From NCBI GenBank assembly GCA_018830745.1, contig JAHJRU010000053.1, forward strand, positions 1 to 9,691: DNA of 9,691 nt, given 5' to 3'. The translations under genes were made by a program, and so were the position numbers. Position 1 is the first letter of the stretch; each line of letters opens with the position of its first letter. The notes under the pieces are model-generated. The model worked only from the letters and a program-made list of their open reading frames with translations, was not told where the DNA came from and did no database searches. This DNA is from Chloroflexota bacterium. GTDB taxonomy: Bacteria > Chloroflexota > Dehalococcoidia > Dehalococcoidales > JAHJRU01. Below, piece by piece: positions 1-5,525 of the stretch.

Positions 1-750
1 AAGAATGCCAGAGAAACGGCTATCAAAGAAGCGAAAAAGGAAACGCCCAGAATCATTGCCGAAGCCAAAGCGCAGGTGCAGAACGAGCGGAATAAGGTAT
101 TATCCAGCACCATCAATGAGGTCAGACACCGGGCAGAAATAGAAGCCACGCAAGTTATTGAGGAGGCTAAGGAGCGGGCAGAAAAGATTATCAACGATGC
201 CAAAGGCAAAGTTATGTCCCAATACGAAGATTCTTTCCGCCTGTTTTCGGAAATAAAGCAGAAATTGGGAAGTGTAGCTGAACTAACCGAGCAGCCCGTC
301 GAAACGTCTGACTACCAGGACGAATTGTTAGAAACGGAATTCTCTGATGAGACACTGGAAAAAGAAAAAAGGGATACCGATATTATTGAAAATATGGCTA
401 CAGACTCGTCTGTTTCAGAGGAGGATGACAAAGACATCCTCCATGGCACACTCGAAATCAAAGTCTTACCACCGGCAGATTTAGCCAGGCTCGCCGACTT
501 AGAAAAATACCTCCTCAAGGTTCCCCATCTTAAAGTAATGGGGAAAGGAGGCTCCAGCAACGGGACTACCTGGATAAGGCTTGAGCTAGACAAACCACTA
601 CCAATGGTCAAGCTGTTAAAACAGATGCCTCCGGTTAAAGAGGCATTCATCCTTGATAACAATGTCCACGTGGTACTACAAAAGAGTTCGAATAAAATAC
701 GGGATTACAAAAATGCACCTGTAGAAGAAGGAGTAGTCGACGCCCGGTAG
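1..750 (+). CDS. Coiled-coil protein with C-terminal alpha/beta domain (5' end outside window)
   Basis: The reading frame is open from base 1, so the real start lies upstream. The GTG at 76 is an internal valine codon with no ribosome binding site. The gene ends at TAG 748-750. The first ~85 codons in the window are a charged helix with an 11-residue periodicity, with units around AIKEAKKE, IIAEAKAQ, VIEEAKER and IINDAKGK. An acidic, probably disordered linker follows (about nt 290-435). At about nt 439-681 is a compact domain beginning LHGTLEIKVLPPADL and ending VHVVLQ, with predicted order beta-alpha-beta-beta-alpha-beta. The helical part resembles stalk proteins such as F-type ATPase subunit b or DivIVA, but I see no specific signature of either. 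I recall similar terminal domains in Chloroflexota coiled-coil proteins; this is memory, not a search. Function unknown. The frame and stop are certain, the role is not. Confidence 0.85.
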   Translation, partial: KNARETAIKEAKKETPRIIAEAKAQVQNERNKVLSSTINEVRHRAEIEATQVIEEAKERAEKIINDAKGKVMSQYEDSFRLFSEIKQKLGSVAELTEQPVETSDYQDELLETEFSDETLEKEKRDTDIIENMATDSSVSEEDDKDILHGTLEIKVLPPADLARLADLEKYLLKVPHLKVMGKGGSSNGTTWIRLELDKPLPMVKLLKQMPPVKEAFILDNNVHVVLQKSSNKIRDYKNAPVEEGVVDAR

Positions 751-1101
751 TTAAATATAGTCTAACCTGCCTTTTCAGCTATCAACCAGCTTATCGAGAA
801 TTGGCTACGTATTCTGACTGGCAGGCTTTCTCCAATTCCTGACTCAAGATGAAGTATGCGACTTAGGCCTCACCAGAGCCAATTTGCCGGCATATTTTAA
901 CAAGGGAATAATTATAGGTATGAATCCCCCCTGAACATCTCGCAAGAACCACTGTTCCCCCATATGCAGTCTTTCGTCAGGCCCTTTACTCTTTAAAAAT
1001 ACTACAAATATTTGGTTAAACTAAGACGAATCGCCTATTTATTAGCTCAGTACGGGATGATACCATACCCGTGTCATCCTAAAGATTTCCTTATTACACA
1101 T
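751..1101. other. Noncoding stretch between the coiled-coil gene and the terminator hairpin
   Basis: No open frame with a ribosome binding site is visible on either strand over these 350 bases, and I recognise no gene remnant. Two possible RNA structures are present. One is a 7-bp pairing of GAATTGG (798-804) with CCAATTC (832-838). The other is a hairpin at 1055-1079 (GGATGATA with TGTCATCC, one G-T pair), for which an alternative pairing of ACGGG (1052-1056) with CCCGT (1068-1072) competes. It could be the 3' untranslated region of the upstream gene, decayed sequence or an unrecognised small RNA. Confidence 0.4.
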
Positions 1102-1138
1102 GAAACAGACCCTGGCCACCGCAACCAGGGTCTGTTTC
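1102..1138. terminator. Strong intrinsic-terminator-like hairpin, possibly bidirectional
   Basis: A perfect 14-bp stem pairs 1102-1115 (GAAACAGACCCTGG) with 1125-1138 around a 9-base loop. On the plus strand it is followed by CGTTTATT, a modest T-rich tail. On the minus strand the arm ends in TTTC, then CATGTGTAAT. It lies about 30 bases beyond the 3' end of the minus-strand tRNA-Leu and about 350 bases beyond the plus-strand gene ending at 750, so it can serve both converging units. The stem is certain; which direction it mainly terminates is not. Confidence 0.75.
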
Positions 1139-1168
1139 GTTTATTAGATATTAGAGCAAATTAAAAAG

Positions 1169-1250
1169 TGGGGAAGGGGGGACTCGAACCCCCACGCCTT
1201 TCGGCACATGATCCTAAGTCATGCCTGTCTGCCAATTCCAGCACTCCCCC
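1169..1250 (-). tRNA. tRNA-Leu (anticodon UAG)
   Basis: On the minus strand the 82-base gene has a 7-bp acceptor stem, GGGGGAG (1244-1250) with CTTCCCC (1170-1176), including one G-T pair. The discriminator is A (1169). The 5-bp anticodon stem CATGA/TCATG encloses the loop CTTAGGA with anticodon TAG. A long class II variable arm (TGCCGAAAGGCG) and a GGGGG-TTCGAGT-CCCCC T arm follow. The class II arm, the A73 discriminator and the UAG anticodon all identify leucine, decoding CUN codons. CCA is not encoded: the A is followed by CTTTTT. The T run and the hairpin at 1102-1138 provide 3' termination. Confidence 0.96.
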
Positions 1251-1309
1251 AGGTAACTGAAGTGAGTAGTGGGCCAGTTCCTTTAATGAAAATCGGGTAA
1301 ACCCTTCAC

Positions 1310-1338
1310 ACTATAGCATTTCAGAAAATCCCGCTCAA
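1310..1338 (-). promoter_or_regulatory. Promoter of tRNA-Leu
   Basis: On the minus strand TTGAGC (1333-1338) and TATAGT (1310-1315) are separated by exactly 17 bases, and TGC directly before the -10 makes it an extended -10 element. Transcription would start near 1303, giving a leader of about 53 bases before the mature tRNA 5' end. It sits in the 120 bases between the nitrilase stop and the tRNA. A small hairpin, ATGCC-CGAC-GGCAT (1340-1353), lies next to the -35 and may weakly end nitrilase transcription. Confidence 0.7.
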
Positions 1339-1372
1339 GATGCCCGACGGCATTCCGCAGTCACACCAGATA

Positions 1373-2452
1373 TCAGGATTCCGGCTGCTGGACAATGCCA
1401 CCCAGGCGCTCGCCAAGCTGACTAATCTCTTCCCTGACCCCCTGTAATTCCGCTGAGAAATCATTACCGGAGGATGCCGGGGGCAAATTCCCAAACGGCG
1501 AATACCTTCCCCGGTTAGCGTTTAGCGTAAAGATATCCCAGCGGGTATAGTGGCCCACGACATTGTGGAGCTGCTTACCCGGAAAAGAATCATCCAGGCA
1601 GATTTCCGCAGTCAGTACGCCCTCACCATCGGGCATCGGTCCAGCCAGATAGTCTCCGCTGGGGGCAATGATGGAAGAGCCGCCGCCGCTGTTTTCCACT
1701 ATATTTTCTTTCTCCTCCTCCGTGTCGCAGCAGAAATCAATGTTCTGCTTGTCGCAGACGCCACAGCTATTGATTACAAATATCTTACCCTCGTGGGCAA
1801 ATTGCCGCACCCGAAAGTCAACCGAGTTACGCTGTGACTGTTGATAGATATTCGCCGGGAAAGCCGACCACGCAGCTACGTGAACCTGTGTGCCCATCGC
1901 CAGTACGGCATATTTAAACAGGCTGTGGGCGTGCTCACCACAATTCATGGCGGAAAGCTTTCCGTAGGGAGTATCATAAACGTTTAAATAGCTGCCGTCC
2001 CCAGGGGTGAAAACGAACTTTTCCACAAAGGTGCTCACCAGTTTGCGATGAACACCCATTATCTCTCCCGTGTCTGAAATAAATAATTGCGACAGGTAAA
2101 GTGTCCCCGGGTACAGCTCATCCCGTTCCGCCATGCCAATCACCACGTAAGCATGTGCTTTTTTGGCGGCGGCGCAAAGCCGGTCAGTCGCCGGACTGGG
2201 AACCTTTACGGTGTTCTTAACGTACTCTTTGAACATCTGGCCCTGGCGTGGCAGAGGATTAGCTTTCTTCGCCAGATACCAAAGATTGGGCTCACCCGGA
2301 ATAAAGGTCTCCGGCAATCCAATTATAACCGCTCCCCTATCAGCCGCCTCCTCTATGAACCTAACGGCTTTATCAATCGTCTTGTCCCGGTCAAAGAACA
2401 CCGATGCCGCCTGAACCGCCGCAACCGTAAATCTCGGATAAATATCTGCCAT
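1373..2452 (-). CDS. Nitrilase-family carbon-nitrogen hydrolase
   Basis: The 359-residue product matches nitrilases (nitrile to carboxylate plus ammonia) in length and motif order. The catalytic triad is visible: Glu48 in GLPETF, Lys137 in HRKLVSTFVEK (with the accessory Glu144) and Cys171 in MNCGEHAHS. The tail GHYTRWDIFTLNANRGRY around residues 306-323 is the conserved C-terminal segment of true nitrilases, rather than of amidases or beta-ureidopropionases. The enzyme is expected to be cytoplasmic, and the family commonly forms spirals or large oligomers. ATG at 2450-2452 is preceded by AGGAGG at good spacing, which fixes the start. It is transcribed alone from a promoter in the divergent region shared with the helical repeat gene. 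Aliphatic, aryl and cyanide substrates cannot be told apart from the sequence. Substrate unknown; family assignment is firm. Confidence 0.92.
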   Translation of the reverse strand: MADIYPRFTVAAVQAASVFFDRDKTIDKAVRFIEEAADRGAVIIGLPETFIPGEPNLWYLAKKANPLPRQGQMFKEYVKNTVKVPSPATDRLCAAAKKAHAYVVIGMAERDELYPGTLYLSQLFISDTGEIMGVHRKLVSTFVEKFVFTPGDGSYLNVYDTPYGKLSAMNCGEHAHSLFKYAVLAMGTQVHVAAWSAFPANIYQQSQRNSVDFRVRQFAHEGKIFVINSCGVCDKQNIDFCCDTEEEKENIVENSGGGSSIIAPSGDYLAGPMPDGEGVLTAEICLDDSFPGKQLHNVVGHYTRWDIFTLNANRGRYSPFGNLPPASSGNDFSAELQGVREEISQLGERLGGIVQQPES

Positions 2453-2523
2453 TTCTCCTCCTGTCTCGCTATAGTTGAGATTTCAACGCGTATGAGGTAT
2501 TCTCTAAGCAATGATTATTTCTC

Positions 2524-2552
2524 ATTGTAGCCTAAGGGTACCTCGTTAACAA
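2524..2552 (-). promoter_or_regulatory. Promoter of the nitrilase gene
   Basis: On the minus strand TTGTTA (2547-2552), a 17-base spacer and TACAAT (2524-2529) form a good sigma70-type promoter. The start site would be near 2517, with a leader of about 65 bases before the ATG at 2452. The 12 bases GCTACAATGAGA covering its -10 (2520-2531) recur at the -10 before the FtsZ-like gene (6727-6738). Confidence 0.65.
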
Positions 2553-2575
2553 CCAACCATAATTTACACAGGTTA

Positions 2576-2604
2576 TTGCAAAACTTTAACATCTGCCATA
2601 CAAT
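2576..2604 (+). promoter_or_regulatory. Promoter of the small leader ORF and the helical repeat gene
   Basis: TTGCAA (2576-2581), a 17-base spacer and TACAAT (2599-2604) point toward the 684-residue repeat protein. The expected start site, about 7 bases after the -10, falls on or next to the ATG at 2611, so the transcript may be leaderless. The promoter is divergent from the nitrilase promoter, with the two -35 boxes about 24 bases apart, so one regulator could affect both. Confidence 0.65.
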
Positions 2605-2610
2605 AATTAC

Positions 2611-2682
2611 ATGTCAACACAAACAGTAGAATTTCTCGCTCCGAAAATTGAGGGCCTGCTAAATCCCGTTACCCGGCTGTAA
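2611..2682 (+). CDS. Possible 23-residue leader peptide (leaderless ORF)
   Basis: ATG 2611 opens a 23-codon frame (MSTQTVEFLAPKIEGLLNPV then TRL) ending at TAA 2680-2682, four bases before the ATG of the repeat protein at 2687. The ATG lies where transcription should begin given the TACAAT at 2599-2604. There is no Shine-Dalgarno sequence before 2687, so translation of this ORF followed by reinitiation is a reasonable way for the large gene to be translated. I recognise no homolog and see no attenuator hairpin. It may be only untranslated leader sequence. Confidence 0.35.
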   Translation: MSTQTVEFLAPKIEGLLNPVTRL

Positions 2683-2686
2683 GCAT

Positions 2687-4741
2687 ATGGAAAACGATAC
2701 GATGATATTTGAAGAAGCGGTAGCTAAAGCGGAAAAGCTGGGCATGTTAGCCCATCAAGCGGCGGAAAAATCGAGAACGGTGGCTCAGGAAGCGATACAG
2801 CGCGCTGAAGAGCTGAGCCACGAAGCTATATCCGCAGCCAACGATTCCATAAAGGCAACCCAAGACGCTATAAAACGAGTTGAGGCAGCCAACAAAACAA
2901 ATCAGGCAGCCGCCGAATCGTCCAAGAGAGACTTTGAGAAAGCCATTGTCCAGGCCGAGCAGATAAACAGGGCTGCCCAGGAGAATGCCGCGTCTTCCAC
3001 GAAAGCCTTCACCGAAGCGATAGCCAAAGCTGAGGAGACAATCCAGATTACCAAGGAGGCGGCTTGGTCTCTGACCAAAGCCTTCACCGAAGCCGTGAGC
3101 CGGGTTGAGGAAACGGTCAATTCAGCCAAAGCGGCAGCCGAAGAAGCAGTTAAAGCCTCCGAGATATCTCTAAGTAAGGCTGAGGAAACGGGCCGGGCAG
3201 CCAGGCAGATTGCCGAGGAAGCCACCGGAGTGGCACATACAGCCATAAGCCGGGCGGAGGAAATAGGGCGAGAAATCAAAACAGCGGCTGAAACAGGCAG
3301 AAAAGCTTCGCAGGAAGCGGTGCGCCAGGCGGAAAAAGTAAGCCGAACGGCTGAGAAGGCTTTTCAGGATTCGGAGGCAGCCTTTGAGAAAGCGATAAGC
3401 AAGGCTGAGGAAACAGGTAAATGGGCCCAAACAGCCGCTGAGGCAGCCAGAGCAGCTTATGAGGAAGCCTCCGTCAAAGCCGCGGAGCAGAGCAACTGGG
3501 CCAAAGACACCGCGGCATCATCAAAGACAGTCGCCAACGAAGCGGTAGCCAGGGCTGAGACAGCCGGCAAATCCGCCGAGACAGCCAGTGAGGAAGCCAT
3601 AAAAACGGTTAAAGAGGCCGCCGAGGCAGCCATAACCGCATCGACAGCCGCCATGAGTCGGGCTGAGGCGATAAGCAATGAGTCCAGGGAGCTAATCGAA
3701 ACCACCAAACGAGCTTTTGACGAAGCCATGACCAGGGCTGAAGAAATAGCCAAAGAGGCCAGAGATACGTCTGAGACATCATTGAGGGAATTCGAGGATA
3801 GCCTGGGTAAAGTTAGAGAAGACAGCCGGGAAGCCAGGGAGGCCGCCGAAGCAGCGGTAGTTGCCGCCAGAGAAGCCGCTGATGTAGCCAAAGAAACGTC
3901 ACAGGAAGCTATTGCGCGGGTTGAGGCGGAAAGTATATCGACCAAGCAGGCATCCGCAGCAGCCATCAGAGCCGCGCAGAACGCCGCTGAGGAGGCTAAA
4001 AAAGCCGCTCAAGAAGCCATCAGCCGCACCGAGGAGGAGGGCAAATCAGCCCGCGAAGCTGCTCAAGATTCGATACAAGCCGCCAAAGAAGCTGCTGACG
4101 CCTCAGTAACCGCCATTAAAGAGGCCCTTGAAGAGGCGAAAGAAGCCTCACAAGAAGCCATCACCCGCGCCTCGGAGGAGAGTAAATCAGCTAAGGAAGC
4201 CGCTCAAGAAGCCATAAGAGCCTCACAGGACGCGGCTGAAGAAGCCATAAGAGCCTCACAGGACGCGGCTGAGGAAGCTAAGAAAGCTTCACAGGAAGCC
4301 ATCAGCCGCGCTAAGGAAGAGAGTAGATCAGCTAAGAAGGCCTCTGAAGCAGCCATAAAAGCGGCACAAGAGGCGGCTGAGGCTGCCAAGAAGGCTGCCC
4401 AAGGAGCCGCCGAGGCTTCCATACGGGTATTTAGAGAGGCGTTGAGCGGGACTGGAGACATGAGCAAGTTAATCCGGGAAACAGCCGGGATGACATTACA
4501 GCAGGCAGTGGATAAAGCGGAGGAACTGGGCAGTGAGACGGAAGAAGGAGAGGCAGCATCTATAAGGATAATCGAAGAAGCCATTAGACGGTCGGAACAA
4601 AAAGGCTCCAAAGACAAACCCCAAGGCAAGGAAGTTAAAAAGAAGATTGATAGCCGTTTAGATTTCCTGGCAAGAATGTATGCCGCTGATAAGGAAAAGG
4701 AAGAGGAAGAAACTCAGGAGGAGGAAAACGAGGAAAGCTGA
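2687..4741 (+). CDS. Giant single-helix repeat protein of 25- and 11-residue units
   Basis: The 684-residue protein is almost entirely Ala, Glu, Lys, Ser and Arg, with no proline before the C-terminal tail, so it should be one long helix or coiled coil. Residues 8-606 divide exactly into twenty 25-residue units and nine 11-residue units. The 25-mers follow the pattern [F/S/A/T]-x-E-A-[I/V]-x-[K/R]-[A/V]-E, as in FTEAIAKAE, FEKAISKAE and SQEAISRAK. The first twelve (8-307) are uninterrupted; after that, one or two 11-mers such as SQDAAEEAKKA are inserted between most 25-mers. The tail (about 607-684) holds a short helix, a basic segment (KEVKKKIDSRLDFLARMY) and an acidic end. No signal peptide or membrane segment is visible, so it is likely cytoplasmic. 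ATG 2687 has no clear ribosome binding site; ATG 2702 in the same frame, with GGAAA 8 bases upstream, is an alternative start. Function unknown; a scaffold or filament role is inference from shape. Confidence 0.9.
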   Translation: MENDTMIFEEAVAKAEKLGMLAHQAAEKSRTVAQEAIQRAEELSHEAISAANDSIKATQDAIKRVEAANKTNQAAAESSKRDFEKAIVQAEQINRAAQENAASSTKAFTEAIAKAEETIQITKEAAWSLTKAFTEAVSRVEETVNSAKAAAEEAVKASEISLSKAEETGRAARQIAEEATGVAHTAISRAEEIGREIKTAAETGRKASQEAVRQAEKVSRTAEKAFQDSEAAFEKAISKAEETGKWAQTAAEAARAAYEEASVKAAEQSNWAKDTAASSKTVANEAVARAETAGKSAETASEEAIKTVKEAAEAAITASTAAMSRAEAISNESRELIETTKRAFDEAMTRAEEIAKEARDTSETSLREFEDSLGKVREDSREAREAAEAAVVAAREAADVAKETSQEAIARVEAESISTKQASAAAIRAAQNAAEEAKKAAQEAISRTEEEGKSAREAAQDSIQAAKEAADASVTAIKEALEEAKEASQEAITRASEESKSAKEAAQEAIRASQDAAEEAIRASQDAAEEAKKASQEAISRAKEESRSAKKASEAAIKAAQEAAEAAKKAAQGAAEASIRVFREALSGTGDMSKLIRETAGMTLQQAVDKAEELGSETEEGEAASIRIIEEAIRRSEQKGSKDKPQGKEVKKKIDSRLDFLARMYAADKEKEEEETQEEENEES
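4211..4276 (+). repeat. 33-bp tandem duplication inside the helical repeat gene
   Basis: Two adjacent 33-base copies (4211-4243 and 4244-4276) differ at one position (GAAGAA versus GAGGAA at their ends). Each encodes the 11 residues AIRASQDAAEE. This is the least diverged pair seen in the gene and shows directly that it grows by units of 11 codons. Confidence 0.9.
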
Positions 4742-4746
4742 AATAT

Positions 4747-4796
4747 AGAAATAGACGCCAGGGGAATGGCGCGCTATTCTACAGGCTTTAATTTTC
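4747..4796 (+). terminator. Possible terminator of the helical repeat gene
   Basis: Just after the stop, AGAAATAG (4747-4754) can pair with CTATTCT (4774-4780), with one bulged A. Inside, CGCCA (4756-4760) pairs with TGGCG (4767-4771) around GGGGAA. A T-rich stretch (CTTTAATTTT) follows about 6 bases later. The stem is imperfect and the T run broken, so this is a moderate candidate only. Confidence 0.4.
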
Positions 4797-4837
4797 TGCC
4801 GCCGGAGGAATAATATTTTTCACTACGGAGGGAAAGC

Positions 4838-4874
4838 CAGTACAATAATACCAAATCAGTCAGTACAATAATAC
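4838..4874. repeat. 14-bp direct repeat upstream of the hendecad protein promoter
   Basis: CAGTACAATAATAC occurs at 4838-4851 and again, identical, at 4861-4874, a 23-bp period. After one mismatch both copies continue with AA. The second copy ends 18 bases before the -35 box of the next gene. Spacing and position fit a two-site regulator binding region, but no known operator is recognised. Confidence 0.6.
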
Positions 4875-4892
4875 TAATATTTAATTAACCTA

Positions 4893-4921
4893 TTGACTTT
4901 TGAACGAGCAAACAATATACT
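4893..4921 (+). promoter_or_regulatory. Strong promoter of the hendecad protein gene
   Basis: TTGACT (4893-4898), a 17-base spacer and TATACT (4916-4921) differ from the sigma70 consensus at one position in each box. The start site would be near 4928, giving an untranslated leader of about 90 bases before the ATG at 5019. This is one of the best promoter matches in the window. Confidence 0.8.
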
Positions 4922-5018
4922 GGGCGCACTTACAGTAATTCCCGAATCAAGTTTGTAAAAGGTAAAGAACTCATTTTGTAGCAATTAATGGAATTTTCAG
5001 ATTGAAAGGGGGTGTCCT

Positions 5019-5459
5019 ATGATAAATCCTAAAGAGCCTGTCAAAAAAGCTGAAGAGGCAGGCGAAAGTACTCCACCAGAGGCACAGGGAGCAAGGCCTG
5101 ACCCTCTGGTCGAAGTCTTAGGGCGAGCTGAGCAGGCTTATGCCCTCTATATGGAGGCTCAAAAAGAAGTCGCCCGGGCGTATAAAACCAATGAAATACA
5201 GGTAGAGAAAGCCTATAAAGGGGCTGAAGAGCAAGCCAATAAGGCCTATAATCAAGCCGTAGAACGATTCCTGAGAGCCCGTGAGAAGGCAGAACAGGAA
5301 GCCGAGGAGGCTTATGGCAGGGCCAAGGAACAGGCTCAGCAGACTTATGAGGCAAATATGAAGCAGTCTCTAAAAGCCAAAGAGGAAGCTATCGCTGAAG
5401 CTTGGAAGGTCCGTGATCAGACCATAGCGCAAGCGTGGAAAATCTACGCCAAGGAATAG
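5019..5459 (+). CDS. Small helical protein of eight tandem 11-residue repeats
   Basis: The 146-residue protein starts at ATG 5019, after a purine-rich AAGGGGGTG (5006-5014) at good spacing. Residues 1-30 are proline-rich and polar, probably disordered. A helix begins near residue 30; after a 14-residue segment (40-53), residues 54-141 form eight perfect 11-mers with the pattern A-Y-x-x-A-x-x-x-A-x-[K/E], such as AYKGAEEQANK and AYGRAKEQAQQ, and a partial ninth, IYAKE, closes the protein. Tyr is kept at position 2 of most units, and Trp appears near the end of units seven and eight. Eleven-residue helical repeats are known from apolipoproteins, synuclein, group 3 LEA proteins and hendecad coiled coils, so membrane binding or coiled-coil assembly are both possible. 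There is no signal peptide. It converges on the FtsZ-like gene, 66 bases between stops. Function unknown. Confidence 0.88.
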   Translation: MINPKEPVKKAEEAGESTPPEAQGARPDPLVEVLGRAEQAYALYMEAQKEVARAYKTNEIQVEKAYKGAEEQANKAYNQAVERFLRAREKAEQEAEEAYGRAKEQAQQTYEANMKQSLKAKEEAIAEAWKVRDQTIAQAWKIYAKE

Positions 5460-5525
5460 CATCAAGGAGCGAGCAGAACTGGGAGAGGCTGGCACACCAC
5501 TCCAGGGCAAATGTGGTAAATCTAA

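Noticed and set aside
1169..1250. tRNA-Leu as an integration (attachment) site
   Set aside because: No second copy of the tRNA 3' end, integrase or phage-like gene is visible in the window.
2087..2530. Plus-strand open frame opposite the nitrilase start
   Set aside because: It overlaps a well-supported nitrilase and its promoter, and the translated sequence shows no family features.
4211..4276. Considered as the start of a CRISPR array or mobile-element repeat
   Set aside because: The copies abut with no spacer, are in frame, and encode the same 11 residues; this is a coding tandem duplication.
2902..4629. Several long minus-strand open frames opposite the helical repeat gene
   Set aside because: They are Ala/Ser/Leu-rich mirror images of the GCC/GAA/AAG-rich repeat codons, lack ribosome binding sites, and break where the repeat pattern changes. 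They are a by-product of low-complexity coding sequence.
5041..5355. Minus-strand frame opposite the hendecad protein
   Set aside because: The plus-strand frame has a strong promoter, ribosome binding site and perfect 11-residue repeats; the opposite frame is its shadow.
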